Shown: in pieces, positions 19,508 through 29,497 of the stretch
Layout: each line of letters opens with the position of its first letter
How positions within the stretch are numbered: the first letter of the stretch is position 1
From: Streptomyces meridianus
GTDB lineage: Bacteria; Actinomycetota; Actinomycetes; Streptomycetales; Streptomycetaceae
Length of the DNA: 64,000 bases
Direction of reading: 5' to 3'
Assembly (NCBI RefSeq): GCF_023703325.1
Contig: NZ_JAMQGM010000002.1
Location: forward strand, 1 to 64,000
Notes under the pieces: generated by a model
The model's database searches: none
The model's input: only the letters and a program-made list of their open reading frames with translations
What the model was told of the DNA's origin: nothing
Made by a program: the position numbers and the translations under genes

Positions 19508-20637
19508 ACGCCCCCCAGGTGAGACGCGGCCGCTCGGGACGCGGGCGGCTCGCTCGGCCCGTCGTCCTGTGGCGCCGGCTCTGGGAGGCCATGCGGCCGC
19601 TCGATCCGTTCCGCTCGGTGAAGGCGGCCCTCGGGGCGCTGGTGATCGTGTCGGTGGCGATCACCACACTGCTCGTCTTCATGGCGATCCGGACGGCCAC
19701 CGAGCTGCGGGTCGTCACGATCTTCTCGATCATCGCCGCAATGCTGATCACCCAGTTCGTGGCGCACGGGCTGACCTCGCCGCTCGACGAGATGCAGAAC
19801 GTCGCGCGGGCGATGGCGCACGGTGACTACACCCGGCGGGTGCGCGAGGGCCGGCGGGACGAACTGGGCGATCTGGCGGCCACGTTCAACCACATGGCGT
19901 CCGATCTGGAGGCCGTCGACCGGCACCGCAAGGAGCTGGTGGCGAACGTCTCGCACGAGCTGCGGACCCCGATCGCCGGGCTGCGGGCAGTCCTGGAGAA
20001 CGTCGTCGACGGGTTCTCGGAGGCCGATCCGGAGACGATGCGGACCGCCCTGCGGCAGACGGAGCGTCTGGGCCGGCTGGTCGAGACGCTGCTGGACCTG
20101 TCCCGGATCGACAACGGTGTGGTGCCGCTGAAGGTACGGCGGTTCGAGGTCTGGCCGTATCTGTCGGGCGTGCTCAAGGAAACCAACATGGCGGCGGCTG
20201 CCCGCTCCCATCTGACGGGGCGGACCGGTCACACCCGTACCGACGTGCATCTGCACCTCGACGTCTCGCCGCCGGAGCTCACGGCCCGCGCGGACGTGGA
20301 GCGGCTGCACCAGGTGGTGGCCAACCTCGTGGACAACGCGGTCAAGCACAGCCCGCCGCACGGCCGCGTCACGCTCCGGGCCCGCAGCGGCGAGGTGCCG
20401 GGCAGCCTGCAGCTCGAGGTGCTGGACGAGGGGCCGGGCATCCCGGAGTCGGAGCGCCAGCACATCTTCGAGCGGTTCAACCGGGGCAGCGAGTCCACGC
20501 CGCACGGCCCGGGCAGCGACGGCGGCACCGGGCTGGGGCTCGCCATCGCCCGGTGGGCGGTGGATCTGCACGGCGGCAGCATCGGGGTGGCCGAATCCGA
20601 TCGCGGCTGCCGGATCCGTGTCACCCTTCCGGGGTAA
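19504..20637 (+). CDS. HAMP-containing sensor histidine kinase
   Basis: A 377-residue membrane kinase starting at GTG in a 4-bp overlap with its response regulator. It has two close helices (about residues 40-60 and 68-90) with almost no periplasmic loop, so it may sense within or at the membrane. HAMP follows, then HisKA with the H-box SHELRTPIAGLR and HATPase_c with NLVDNAVKHSPP (N box), DEGPGIP (G1) and GTGLGLAIAR (G2). A hairpin terminator lies 36 nt downstream. Confidence 0.93.
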   Translation: MNAPQVRRGRSGRGRLARPVVLWRRLWEAMRPLDPFRSVKAALGALVIVSVAITTLLVFMAIRTATELRVVTIFSIIAAMLITQFVAHGLTSPLDEMQNVARAMAHGDYTRRVREGRRDELGDLAATFNHMASDLEAVDRHRKELVANVSHELRTPIAGLRAVLENVVDGFSEADPETMRTALRQTERLGRLVETLLDLSRIDNGVVPLKVRRFEVWPYLSGVLKETNMAAAARSHLTGRTGHTRTDVHLHLDVSPPELTARADVERLHQVVANLVDNAVKHSPPHGRVTLRARSGEVPGSLQLEVLDEGPGIPESERQHIFERFNRGSESTPHGPGSDGGTGLGLAIARWAVDLHGGSIGVAESDRGCRIRVTLPG

Positions 20638-20673
20638 TACCAGGGCGTCTGGTTGACCTAGGGTCGCGCATAC

Positions 20674-20700
20674 GGCTGCGCCGGACGGGTAGGCGCAGCC
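20674..20700 (+). terminator. hairpin after sensor kinase
   Basis: A 9-bp stem GGCTGCGCC / GGCGCAGCC with a 9-nt loop, 36 nt beyond the kinase stop. Confidence 0.6.
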
Positions 20701-20937
20701 CGGAAACGCATGGAGAGAAGCGTCACGGTTGCGGCCACTGGGCCGCAAGCGCGGATCGATGCTGCCTTTCTCGGCCCGAACAGGTCGTGTTTCCCGCCAA
20801 TTCTTGGGCCGAAACCCGCCCGCAGATGTGATGTGCGTGACGACTGGGCCGCCCGGCCTGCATCGACCCTCCTGATGGGCGTAGCCTTTATTTCCGCTGT
20901 CCACCACCTAAGGAAGCGGAAGAGGGCGGTTGCCGCC
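20701..20937 (+). promoter_or_regulatory. sucA leader region
   Basis: Sequence between the kinase terminator and the sucA start, part of a 300-bp non-coding gap. It contains a second hairpin (TTGCGGCC-actg-GGCCGCAA, 20729-20748) and less GC-rich stretches likely to hold the sucA promoter. Although an in-frame open frame runs through it, it lacks the conserved SucA N-terminus. Confidence 0.4.
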
Positions 20938-23900
20938 GTGTCGCCACAGTCCCCCAAGACCTCGAGCATCACGACCGACCAGGACGGGCAGGGCAAGAGC
21001 CCTGCCGCGGCCTTCGGTCCCAATGAGTGGCTCGTCGACGAGATCTACCAGCAGTACCTCCAGGACCCGAACTCGGTCGACCGAGCCTGGTGGGACTTCT
21101 TCGCCGACTACAAGCCGGGCTCGGACGCCGGGTCCGCAGCCGCTCCCTCGGCCGAGGCCCCCGCCGAGCAGCCGAAGCAGGCGGCCCCCGCCGCTCCGGC
21201 CCCGGCTCCGGCGCCCGAGCAGCCGGCGAAGTCGCAGGCCGCACCCGCCAGGACGGTGCCGGCCCCGGCCGCGAAGCCGAAGGCCGAGCCGGCTCCGAAG
21301 CCGGCCGCCAAGGCTGCGAAGGCCGCCGCGCCCGCCGAGGCCGCGGGCGGTCCCGAGATGGTGACGCTGCGCGGCCCGTCGGCCGCCGTCGCCAAGAACA
21401 TGAACGCCTCGCTGGAGCTGCCGACGGCCACGTCCGTCCGCGCGGTGCCGGTGAAGCTGCTGTTCGACAACCGCATCGTCATCAACAACCACCTCAAGCG
21501 CGCTCGCGGTGGCAAGGTCTCCTTCACGCACCTCATCGGCTACGCGATGGTGCAGGCGCTGAAGGCGATGCCGTCGATGAACCACTCCTTCCAGGAGAGG
21601 GACGGCAAGCCGACCCTGGTGAAGCCGGAGCACGTCAACCTCGGTCTCGCGATCGACCTGGTGAAGCCGAACGGTGACCGCCAGCTCGTCGTCGCGGCGA
21701 TCAAGAAGGCCGAGACGCTGAACTTCTTCGAGTTCTGGCAGGCCTACGAGGACATCGTCCGCCGCGCCCGCGCGAACAAGCTGACGATGGAGGACTTCAC
21801 CGGCGTCACCGCCTCGCTCACCAACCCGGGCGGCATCGGCACCGTGCACTCCGTGCCGCGCCTGATGCCCGGCCAGGGCCTGATCGTCGGTGTCGGCGCG
21901 ATGGACTACCCGGCGGAGTTCCAGGGCACCTCCCAGGACACCCTGAACCGGCTGGGCGTGTCCAAGGTCATGACGCTGACCAGCACGTACGACCACCGCG
22001 TGATCCAGGGCGCCGCCTCCGGCGAGTTCCTGCGGATCATGAACCAGCTGCTGCTGGGCGAGAACGAGTTCTACGACGACGTCTTCAAGTCGCTCCGGAT
22101 CCCGTACGAGCCGGTCCGCTGGTTCCGCGACATCGACGCCGGTCACGACGACGACGTCAACAAGGCCGCCCGCGTCTTCGAGCTGATCCACTCCTACCGG
22201 GTCCGCGGCCACGTCATGGCCGACACCGACCCGCTGGAGTACAAGCAGCGCAAGCACCCCGACCTCGACATCACCGAGCACGGGCTCACCCTGTGGGACC
22301 TGGAGCGCGAGTTCGCGGTCGGCGGCTTCTCCGGCAAGTCCATGATGAAGCTGCGCGACATCCTCGGCGTGCTGCGCGACTCGTACTGCCGCACCACCGG
22401 CATCGAGTTCATGCACATCCAGGACCCGAAGCAGCGCAAGTGGATCCAGGACCGCGTCGAGCGCTCGCACTCCAAGCCGGAGCGCGAGGAGCAGCTGAGG
22501 ATCCTGCGCCGTCTCAACGCCGCCGAGGCGTTCGAGACGTTCCTGCAGACGAAGTACGTCGGCCAGAAGCGGTTCTCCCTGGAGGGCGGCGAGTCCGTCA
22601 TCCCGCTGCTCGACGCGGTGCTCGACTCGGCCGCCGAGTCGCGCCTGGACGAGGTGGTCATCGGCATGGCCCACCGGGGCCGGCTGAACGTGCTCGCCAA
22701 CATCGTCGGGAAGTCCTACGCCCAGATCTTCCGCGAGTTCGAGGGCAACCTCGACCCGAAGTCGATGCACGGCTCCGGCGACGTGAAGTACCACCTGGGC
22801 GCCGAGGGCACCTTCACCGGCCTGGACGGCGAGGAGATCAAGGTCTCGCTGGCCGCGAACCCCTCGCACCTGGAAGCCGTCGACCCGATCGTCGAGGGCA
22901 TCGCCCGGGCCAAGCAGGACATCATCGGCAAGGCCGGCACGGACTTCACCGTCCTCCCGGTCCAGCTGCACGGCGACGCGGCCTTCGCGGGCCAGGGCGT
23001 CGTCGCGGAGACGCTGAACATGTCGCAGCTGCGCGGCTACCGCACCGGCGGCACCGTGCACATCGTGATCAACAACCAGGTCGGCTTCACCGCCGCCCCG
23101 GAGTCGGCACGCTCCTCGATGTACGCCACCGACGTGGCGCGCATGATCGAGGCGCCGATCTTCCACGTGAACGGCGACGACCCCGAGGCCGTCGTCCGGG
23201 TCGCACGGCTGGCCTTCGAGTTCCGTCAGGCGTTCAACAAGGACGTCGTGATCGACCTCATCTGCTACCGCCGCCGCGGCCACAACGAGAGCGACAACCC
23301 GGGCTTCACCCAGCCCCTGATGTACGACCTGATCGACAAGAAGCGCTCGGTGCGCAAGCTCTACACCGAGTCGCTCATCGGTCGCGGCGACATCACCCTG
23401 GAAGAGGCCGAGCAGGCGCTTCAGGACTACCAGGGCCAGCTGGAGAAGGTGTTCACCGCCGTGCGCGAGGCCACCTCGCACCCGGCGCCGGCCGAGGTCC
23501 CGGAGCCCAAGCAGGAGTTCCCGGTCGCCCTGGAGACGCAGATCAGCCAGGAGGTCGTCAAGCGGATCGCAGAGTCGCAGGTCAACGTCCCCGACCGGGT
23601 CACCGTCCACCCGCGTCTGCTGCCGCAGCTGCAGCGCCGCGCGGCGATGGTCGAGGACGGCACGATCGACTGGGGCATGGGCGAGACCCTCGCCATCGGT
23701 TCGCTGCTGATGGAGGGCACGCCGGTCCGCCTGTCCGGCCAGGACTCGCGGCGCGGCACGTTCGGCCAGCGGCACGCGGTGCTCGTCGACCGGGAGACCG
23801 GCGACGACTACACCCCGCTGCTGTACCTGTCCGACGAGCAGGCCCGCTACAACGTCTACGACTCGCTGCTCAGCGAGTACGCGGCGATGGGCTTCGAGTA

Positions 23901-24714
23901 CGGCTACTCGCTGGCGCGTCCGAACGCGCTGGTGATGTGGGAGGCCCAGTTCGGTGACTTCGTCAACGGCGCCCAGACCGTCGTCGACGAGTTCATCTCC
24001 TCCGCCGAGCAGAAGTGGGGCCAGACGTCCGGTGTCACCCTGCTGCTGCCGCACGGCTACGAGGGTCAGGGCCCGGACCACTCGTCGGCCCGTATCGAGC
24101 GCTTCCTCCAGGTGTGCGCGCAGAACAACATGACGGTCGCCATGCCGACGCTGCCGTCGAACTACTTCCACCTGCTGCGCTGGCAGGTCCACAACCCGCA
24201 CCACAAGCCGCTGGTCGTCTTCACCCCGAAGTCGATGCTCCGGCTCAAGGCCGCGGCGTCGAAGGCGGAGGAGTTCACCACCGGCGGTTTCCGCCCGGTG
24301 ATCGGCGACGACACCGTGCGGCCCGAGGACGTCCGCAAGGTCGTCTTCTGCTCGGGCAAGGTCTACTACGACCTCGCCGCCGAGCGGGAGAAGCGCGGAG
24401 CGACGGACACGGCTCTCATCCGCATCGAGCGGCTGTACCCGCTGCCGGGTGCGGAGATCCAGGCGGAGCTGGCCAAGTTCACCAAGGCCCAGAAGTACGT
24501 GTGGGCGCAGGAGGAGCCGGCGAACCAGGGTGCCTGGCCGTTCATCGCGCTCAACCTGATCGACCACCTCGACCTGGTCCTGGGTGCGGCGCCGGACAAC
24601 GCGGACCGGCTGCGCCGGGTCTCGCGTCCGTCGTCCTCGTCGCCGGCGGTCGGTTCGGCCAAGCGTCACCAGGTGGAGCAGCAGACGCTGGTCGCCGAGG
24701 TCTTCGACCTCTGA
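20938..24714 (+). CDS. sucA: multifunctional 2-oxoglutarate dehydrogenase E1 / decarboxylase with E2-like domain
   Basis: A 1258-residue TCA-cycle enzyme of the actinobacterial Kgd/OdhA type. It has a short N-terminal E1-binding segment ([16 protein letters not shown], residues about 20-40), an Ala/Pro/Lys linker, an acyltransferase (E2-like) domain at about 140-370 with the catalytic TYDHRVIQG but no lipoyl domain, and then the thiamine-diphosphate E1 part. Visible E1 motifs are [24 protein letters not shown] and INNQVGFT. It converts 2-oxoglutarate to succinyl-CoA with external lipoyl/E3 partners. The GTG at 20938 (GAGGGCGG upstream) begins the conserved N-terminus; a start 76 codons earlier would add unconserved sequence. 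FHA-type inhibitor control is expected from the family. Confidence 0.95.
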   Translation: MSPQSPKTSSITTDQDGQGKSPAAAFGPNEWLVDEIYQQYLQDPNSVDRAWWDFFADYKPGSDAGSAAAPSAEAPAEQPKQAAPAAPAPAPAPEQPAKSQAAPARTVPAPAAKPKAEPAPKPAAKAAKAAAPAEAAGGPEMVTLRGPSAAVAKNMNASLELPTATSVRAVPVKLLFDNRIVINNHLKRARGGKVSFTHLIGYAMVQALKAMPSMNHSFQERDGKPTLVKPEHVNLGLAIDLVKPNGDRQLVVAAIKKAETLNFFEFWQAYEDIVRRARANKLTMEDFTGVTASLTNPGGIGTVHSVPRLMPGQGLIVGVGAMDYPAEFQGTSQDTLNRLGVSKVMTLTSTYDHRVIQGAASGEFLRIMNQLLLGENEFYDDVFKSLRIPYEPVRWFRDIDAGHDDDVNKAARVFELIHSYRVRGHVMADTDPLEYKQRKHPDLDITEHGLTLWDLEREFAVGGFSGKSMMKLRDILGVLRDSYCRTTGIEFMHIQDPKQRKWIQDRVERSHSKPEREEQLRILRRLNAAEAFETFLQTKYVGQKRFSLEGGESVIPLLDAVLDSAAESRLDEVVIGMAHRGRLNVLANIVGKSYAQIFREFEGNLDPKSMHGSGDVKYHLGAEGTFTGLDGEEIKVSLAANPSHLEAVDPIVEGIARAKQDIIGKAGTDFTVLPVQLHGDAAFAGQGVVAETLNMSQLRGYRTGGTVHIVINNQVGFTAAPESARSSMYATDVARMIEAPIFHVNGDDPEAVVRVARLAFEFRQAFNKDVVIDLICYRRRGHNESDNPGFTQPLMYDLIDKKRSVRKLYTESLIGRGDITLEEAEQALQDYQGQLEKVFTAVREATSHPAPAEVPEPKQEFPVALETQISQEVVKRIAESQVNVPDRVTVHPRLLPQLQRRAAMVEDGTIDWGMGETLAIGSLLMEGTPVRLSGQDSRRGTFGQRHAVLVDRETGDDYTPLLYLSDEQARYNVYDSLLSEYAAMGFEYGYSLARPNALVMWEAQFGDFVNGAQTVVDEFISSAEQKWGQTSGVTLLLPHGYEGQGPDHSSARIERFLQVCAQNNMTVAMPTLPSNYFHLLRWQVHNPHHKPLVVFTPKSMLRLKAAASKAEEFTTGGFRPVIGDDTVRPEDVRKVVFCSGKVYYDLAAEREKRGATDTALIRIERLYPLPGAEIQAELAKFTKAQKYVWAQEEPANQGAWPFIALNLIDHLDLVLGAAPDNADRLRRVSRPSSSSPAVGSAKRHQVEQQTLVAEVFDL

Positions 24715-24736
24715 CCGCGACTGTGTGACGCATGCC

Positions 24737-24779
24737 CCCGAGGGCCCGGTTCCGCTTCGCGCGGGGCCGGGCCCTCGGG
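24737..24779 (+). terminator. sucA terminator
   Basis: A 13-bp perfect stem (CCCGAGGGCCCGG with its complement at 24767-24779), 22 nt after the sucA stop. Confidence 0.8.
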
Positions 24780-24902
24780 CGTCCGGCCTGCGGCCCGCGG
24801 GCCCCTGAAGGGCTCCTATCCTTGCCGGACGAGGAGCCCTGCCGGTCCTTCGCGCCGGCCTCCGCTGTTGATGTCCCTTTGATTTCCCTCATGGAGCACG
24901 TC

Positions 24903-25082
24903 GTGTACTTCACCGACCGCGGTATCGAAGAACTGGAGAACAGGCGCGGCGAGGAGGACGTCTCCCTCGGCTGGGTCGCCGAGCGCCTGCGGGAGTTCGT
25001 CGACCTCAACCCCGATTTCGAGGTTCCGGTGGAGCGGCTGGCCACCTGGCTGGCGCGGCTCGACGACGAGGACGACGAGTAG
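24903..25082 (+). CDS. DUF6104-type small acidic protein
   Basis: A 59-residue actinobacterial protein starting VYFTDRGIEELE and ending in a poly-acidic tail (LDDEDDE). I choose the GTG at 24903 because GGAG stands 6 nt upstream and relatives begin MYFTDRG; an ATG four codons earlier is possible. It is highly conserved in Streptomyces next to sucA. Helical and soluble, with no known function. Confidence 0.8.
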   Translation: MYFTDRGIEELENRRGEEDVSLGWVAERLREFVDLNPDFEVPVERLATWLARLDDEDDE

Positions 25083-25123
25083 GAGCCCCCGGAGCGCCGG
25101 CAGGCGCGGGCCCGGCCGCCCTC

Positions 25124-25171
25124 TTGACTTCCCCCATCCGCGATATATCGTGTCTAGGAGAGACGCGATAT
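25124..25171 (+). promoter_or_regulatory. promoter with PadR-type operator
   Basis: TTGACT (25124-25129) serves as a -35 box, with TATCGT as -10 after about 16 bp. The -10 lies inside an inverted repeat ATATCGTGTCT-aggag-AGACGCGATAT (25145-25171, one mismatch in 11 bp). It stands 35 bp before the DUF4097 gene, whose operon partner is a PadR repressor, so autorepression is likely. Confidence 0.7.
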
Positions 25172-25205
25172 GTTGCGTCATCGGGCTACCCAGGGGAGGC
25201 CGGGA

Positions 25206-26072
25206 ATGTCGGTCGGGAACACGTGGTCGATCACCGATTCGGCCAAGCTGGTGCTGGACGAACCCGTCACGTCGCTGAGCGTTCGCATCTTCGGCGGCGC
25301 CGTGAACGTCGTGGGAACCGCGCCCGGGGTGCCGGCCCGGCTCGAGGTGTCGGCGGTGCACGGCCCGCCCGTCGAGGTCGACCTCCGAGACGGCACGCTG
25401 ACCGTCGCGTACGAGGACCTGCCCTGGAAGGGCGTCCTCGACTGGCTCGGCGGACGGAGCCGGAACCGCAGCGCCGCCGTGACCGTCGCCGTACCGGCCT
25501 CGACCCGGGTACAGGTGGGCGTGGTCGGGGCGAGCGCGGTGGTCTCCGGTATCTCGGGCGGCACCACCCTGCGCGGGGTTTCCGGCGAGAGCACCCTGGT
25601 GGGCCTGTCCGGGGAGGTGCGCGCCGACACGGTGTCCGGTGCGGTGGAAGCCCAGGCGGTCACCGGCGACCTGCATTTCCACTCGGTCTCCGGGGACCTG
25701 ACGGTCGTCGAAGGCTCCGGCCGGTCCGTGAACGCGGACTCGGTGAGCGGCACCATGGTGCTCGACCTCGCGCCGTTCGACGGCGGGGCGTCCGACATCC
25801 GGCTGTCCACGGTCTCCGGTGAGGTCGCCATCCGGCTGCCGCACCCCGCGGACACACGGGTGGAGGCGAACACGACCAGCGGCGTCCTCTCCAACGCCTT
25901 CGACGAGCTGCGGGTCAGCAGCACCTGGGGAGCCAAGCGGATCACGGGCCGGCTCGGTGACGGCCGCGGCACGGTGAAGGTCACCAGTGTCTCCGGCCCC
26001 ATCGCCGTACTGCGCCGACCGCCCGCGAACGGCGAGACGTCCGACGCCGGCCACGACAAGAAAGTGCTCTGA
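25206..26072 (+). CDS. DUF4097 family beta-helix-like protein
   Basis: A 288-residue soluble protein with the DUF4097 pattern of repeated short strands, each ending V-S-G (for example GISGGTTLRGVSGES and DTVSGAVEAQAVTGD). These predict a right-handed beta-solenoid. No signal peptide is present. GGGGAGG precedes the ATG. It is followed by 1 bp and then a PadR regulator on the same transcript. DUF4097/PadR pairs are widespread in Gram-positives, and the solenoid protein is sometimes implicated in envelope stress. The exact role is unknown. Confidence 0.85.
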   Translation: MSVGNTWSITDSAKLVLDEPVTSLSVRIFGGAVNVVGTAPGVPARLEVSAVHGPPVEVDLRDGTLTVAYEDLPWKGVLDWLGGRSRNRSAAVTVAVPASTRVQVGVVGASAVVSGISGGTTLRGVSGESTLVGLSGEVRADTVSGAVEAQAVTGDLHFHSVSGDLTVVEGSGRSVNADSVSGTMVLDLAPFDGGASDIRLSTVSGEVAIRLPHPADTRVEANTTSGVLSNAFDELRVSSTWGAKRITGRLGDGRGTVKVTSVSGPIAVLRRPPANGETSDAGHDKKVL

Positions 26073-26073
26073 C

Positions 26074-27087
26074 ATGCCCCCCGTCTTCGCCCACGGCCGG
26101 CTGCGCCTCTACCTCCTCAAACTGCTCGACGAAGCGCCGCGCCACGGCTACGAGGTGATCCGCCTGCTGGAGGAGCGCTTCCAGGGGCTGTACGCGCCCT
26201 CGGCCGGCACCGTCTACCCGCGCCTGGCGAAGCTGGAGGCGGAGGGCCTGGTCACGCACACCACGGAGGGCGGCCGCAAGGTCTACTCCCCGACCGACGC
26301 GGGGCGGGCGGAACTGGCCGAGCGTCAGGGCGAACTGGCCGATCTGGAACTCGAGATCCGCGAGTCCGTCTCCGAGCTCGCGGCCGAGATCCGCGAGGAC
26401 GTCCGGGGCTCGGCGGGCGACCTGCGGCGGGAGATGCGCGCGGCGGCCCGGAACGCGCGCACCTCCGACCGGCCGCCCGGTTCCTGGGACGACGGGGAGA
26501 GCCGGCAGCGGGCCAAGGAGGACATGCAGCGGCTCAAGGAGGAGTGGAAGGAGCAGGCCCGGCGGGCGAAGGAGGAGAGCCGGCGGGCCCGGCAGGACGC
26601 GCAGGAGGCGCGCAGACAGGCCCGGGAGGCCCAGCAGTTCGCGCACGAGGAGGTGGAACGGATCGCCCGGCGCGTACAGGAGCGCACTCAGGAACACGTC
26701 CGCGCGGGTGACTGGCAGCAGGCGATGCGCGAGGGGTTCGCCGAGATCTCCCGCGAGATGAACCGCTTCTCGCGGCAGGGGCCGGACACCGCCGGTCCGC
26801 ACTGCGGAACGTCCGGCACGCGGCCTGCGGGCCCGGACCTCCGCAAGGACACCGGGGCCTCTCACAGTGCCGGACCACCCGCGCCGGCCTGGGCCGACGA
26901 GCCCCTGCCGCCGGACGCCGATCCGGCGCGTGAACTCGAGCGGCTGCTCGATCGGTTCCGCGACGACGTCCGGGACGCCGCCCGGGACCACGGGGTGACG
27001 CCGGACCAGCTCGCGCAGGCGCGGAGCCGGCTGGCGGCTGCCGCGACGCAGATCGGGCGGGCACTGCGCGGCTTGCCGGAGCGCTGA
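26074..27087 (+). CDS. PadR family repressor with long charged coiled-coil extension
   Basis: A 337-residue protein. Residues 1-85 are a PadR winged helix (FAHGRLRLYLLKLLDEAPRH, then APSAGTVYPRLAKLEAEGLV). Residues about 90-245 form a very long Glu/Arg-rich helix with heptad-like RRAKEESRRARQ patterns. The C-terminal 90 residues include another helical segment. Normal PadR proteins have about 110-180 residues. It begins 1 bp after the DUF4097 stop. It most likely represses its own operon through the inverted repeat at 25145-25171. Confidence 0.87.
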   Translation: MPPVFAHGRLRLYLLKLLDEAPRHGYEVIRLLEERFQGLYAPSAGTVYPRLAKLEAEGLVTHTTEGGRKVYSPTDAGRAELAERQGELADLELEIRESVSELAAEIREDVRGSAGDLRREMRAAARNARTSDRPPGSWDDGESRQRAKEDMQRLKEEWKEQARRAKEESRRARQDAQEARRQAREAQQFAHEEVERIARRVQERTQEHVRAGDWQQAMREGFAEISREMNRFSRQGPDTAGPHCGTSGTRPAGPDLRKDTGASHSAGPPAPAWADEPLPPDADPARELERLLDRFRDDVRDAARDHGVTPDQLAQARSRLAAAATQIGRALRGLPER

Positions 27088-27097
27088 CCGTCCTACG

Positions 27098-27137
27098 GGC
27101 CGGCGGCCCCGCGCTTCCGGGCACGGGGCGGCCGGCC
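27098..27137. terminator. bidirectional hairpin padR / oxidoreductase
   Basis: A 14-bp stem with one mismatch (27098-27111 with 27124-27137) between convergent genes, 10 nt after the padR stop. Confidence 0.65.
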
Positions 27138-27151
27138 GGTGCGGGACGCCC

Positions 27152-28114
27152 TCAGACGGTGAGTACGACCTTGCCGAAAAGTTCGCCGCCGGCCATCTTC
27201 TCGAAGCCCTCACGGGCCCGGTCGAGCGGCAGGACCGAGTCGATGACGGGCCGTACACCGGTGGTGGCGCAGAAGCTCAGCAGGTCCTCCAGCTCGCCCT
27301 TGTCGCCCATCGTCGATCCGACGACCTTCAGCTCCAGGAAGAAGATCCGGTTGAGTTCGGCGCTCTTCGGGTTCGGACCGCTGGTGGCACCCGAGATGAC
27401 GAGCGTGCCGCCCGGCTTGAGGGACTTGACCGAGTGCGACCAGGTGGCGGCGCCCACCGTCTCGATGACGGCGTCGACGCGCCGCGGCAGCCGGGCGCCC
27501 GGCTCGAGGGCCTCCAGCGCGCCCAGTTCGACGGCCCGCTTCCGCTTCGCCTCGTCCCGGCTGGTGGCGTACACGCGGAGCCCGGCGGCCCGCCCGAGGA
27601 CGATCGCGGCCGTGGCCACCCCGCCGCCCGCACCCTGGACGAGCACGCTGTCGCCCGGGCGAACCCCGGCGTTGGTGAACAGCATCCGGTACGCGGTCAG
27701 CCACGCGGTCGGCAGGCAGGCGGCCTCCTCGAACGTCAGCTCCTTCGGCTTGGGCAGCACGTTCCACGACGGGACGGTCACCTGCTCGGCGAAGGTGCCC
27801 TGGTAACGCTCGGTCAGGATGGAACGCGGCTCGTCCGGCCCGACCCCGTGACCGCTCTGGCCGATGACGGAGTGCAGGACGACCTCGTTGCCGTCCTGGT
27901 CGATCCCGGCGGCGTCGCATCCGAGGATCATCGGCAGGGACTTCTCGCCGAGGCCGACGCCGCGCAGCGACCAGAGGTCGTGGTGGTTGAGGGAGGCCGC
28001 CTTGACGTCGACGGTCGTCCAACCGGGGCGTGCTTCGGGGGCGGGGCGGTCGCCCAACTCGAGCCCTTCGAGAGGCCGGTCGGGGTCGATGCGAGCGGCG
28101 TAGGCGGCGAACAT
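27152..28114 (-). CDS. zinc-type/quinone oxidoreductase (MDR superfamily)
   Basis: A 320-residue NADPH-dependent medium-chain reductase. The GroES-like N-terminal domain has VDVKAASLNHHDLWSLRGVG. The Rossmann domain has VLVQGAGGGVATAAIVLG at about residues 155-172. The Asn-His-His and lack of the structural-zinc four-Cys loop place it with quinone oxidoreductases (QOR) rather than alcohol dehydrogenases. The probable reaction is NADPH reduction of quinones or enones. It is monocistronic. Confidence 0.88.
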   Translation of the reverse strand: MFAAYAARIDPDRPLEGLELGDRPAPEARPGWTTVDVKAASLNHHDLWSLRGVGLGEKSLPMILGCDAAGIDQDGNEVVLHSVIGQSGHGVGPDEPRSILTERYQGTFAEQVTVPSWNVLPKPKELTFEEAACLPTAWLTAYRMLFTNAGVRPGDSVLVQGAGGGVATAAIVLGRAAGLRVYATSRDEAKRKRAVELGALEALEPGARLPRRVDAVIETVGAATWSHSVKSLKPGGTLVISGATSGPNPKSAELNRIFFLELKVVGSTMGDKGELEDLLSFCATTGVRPVIDSVLPLDRAREGFEKMAGGELFGKVVLTV

Positions 28115-28250
28115 ACAGCTCCAATCTCCGTTGCACCGACCCTAGAACGCGAGCGGGCCGCACGTAACCGCACACCGGTGTGAGCCGTGCCGCGTCGTGG
28201 ACGCTCCCCCGTACGGGTCCGTCCCGCGAAGGCACTGGGAGAACGACGAC

Positions 28251-28284
28251 GGGCCGCGTACCACCGGTGGGTGGTACGCGGCCC
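28251..28284. terminator. malic enzyme terminator
   Basis: A perfect 15-bp stem with GGTG loop (28251-28265 with 28270-28284), 23 nt downstream of the malic enzyme stop on the minus strand. Confidence 0.85.
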
Positions 28285-28306
28285 GGATCGTCCGATCCAC
28301 GTCCGC

Positions 28307-29497
28307 TCAGCGGCGGGCGACGCCCTCGGCCCGCGCCGCGGCGGCGACGGCCGCGGTGACGGCGGGGGCGACCCGCTCGTCGAACGGCGACGGGATCACA
28401 CAGTCGGCGCCGAGCTCGTCGGCCACGACCGCGGCGAGTGCCTCGGCGGCTGCCAGCTTCATGCCCTCGGTGATCCGGGAGGCGCGCACCTGGAGGGCAC
28501 CCGCGAAGATGCCCGGGAACGCGAGCACGTTGTTGATCTGGTTCGGGTAGTCGCTGCGGCCGGTGGCGACCACGGCCGCGTACTTGTGCGCGACCTCGGG
28601 GACGATCTCCGGGTCGGGGTTGGCCATGGCGAAGATCAGCGCGTCCTCGGCCATGGTGGCGACCGCGGACTCCGGGACGGTGCCGCCGGACACGCCGATG
28701 AAGACGTCGGCCCCCTCGATCGCGGTCTCCAGCGAGCCGGTCAGGCCGGCCTTGTTGGTGAATCCCGCGAGGTTGCGCTTGACGTCGGTCAGGTCCTCGC
28801 GCTCCGCCGAGACGATGCCCTTGCGGTCGCAGACGGCGACGTCGCCGATGCCCGCCTCGACGAGGATCTTGGCGATGGCCACCCCGGCCGCGCCGGCCCC
28901 GGAGATCACGGCCCGCAGCTGGCCCAGGGTGCGGCCGGTGAGCTGGGAGGCGTTCCGCAGCGCCGCGAGCGTGACGACGGCTGTGCCGTGCTGGTCGTCG
29001 TGGAAGACGGGGATGTCGAGCCGCTCCTGGAGCCGGCTCTCGATCTCGAAGCAGCGCGGCGCGGAGATGTCCTCGAGGTTGACGCCGCCGAAGGACGGCG
29101 CCATGCGGGCCACGGTCTCGACGATCTCGTCGACGTCCCGGCAGTCGAGGGCGATCGGCACCGCGTCGACGCCGCCGAACTGCTTGAAGAGGATGGCCTT
29201 GCCCTCCATCACCGGGAGGGAGGCCTCCGGGCCGATGTCGCCGAGACCGAGCACCGCGCTGCCGTCCGTGACCACGGCCACGACCTGGGACTTCCAGGTG
29301 TAGTCGTGGACGAGTTCCGGCTGGTCGGCGATGGCGCTGCAGACCTTGGCGACACCCGGTGTGTAGGCGAGGGACAGGTCGTCCCTGTCGTTGACGGGCA
29401 CGGTGGCCCGCACGGCCATCTTGCCGCCCCGGTGGAGTGCGAACGCCGGATCGAAGATCTCCTCGTCCGCGCTGCTGTTGACCGTCTCCGCTGCCAC
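28307..29497 (-). CDS. NAD(P)-dependent malic enzyme
   Basis: A 396-residue short-form bacterial malic enzyme converting malate to pyruvate and CO2 with NAD(P)+. It has the YTPGVAKV loop, the catalytic Lys region (MEGKAILFKQFGG), metal-site motifs EDISAPRCFEIE and FHDDQHGTA, and the dinucleotide motif SGAGAAGVAIAKI. GTG at 29497 with AAGGGG upstream is preferred; the 45-codon longer ATG reading is Arg-rich and unlike the family. It is anaplerotic and supplies NADPH. Monocistronic, with terminator seen. Confidence 0.94.
   Translation of the reverse strand: MAAETVNSSADEEIFDPAFALHRGGKMAVRATVPVNDRDDLSLAYTPGVAKVCSAIADQPELVHDYTWKSQVVAVVTDGSAVLGLGDIGPEASLPVMEGKAILFKQFGGVDAVPIALDCRDVDEIVETVARMAPSFGGVNLEDISAPRCFEIESRLQERLDIPVFHDDQHGTAVVTLAALRNASQLTGRTLGQLRAVISGAGAAGVAIAKILVEAGIGDVAVCDRKGIVSAEREDLTDVKRNLAGFTNKAGLTGSLETAIEGADVFIGVSGGTVPESAVATMAEDALIFAMANPDPEIVPEVAHKYAAVVATGRSDYPNQINNVLAFPGIFAGALQVRASRITEGMKLAAAEALAAVVADELGADCVIPSPFDERVAPAVTAAVAAAARAEGVARR

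Noticed and set aside
20908..24669. A 1253-codon open frame antisense to sucA
   Set aside because: It is the mirror of the strongly biased sucA codons, has no start context and no recognisable domain. Long antisense frames are usual in 70 % GC DNA.
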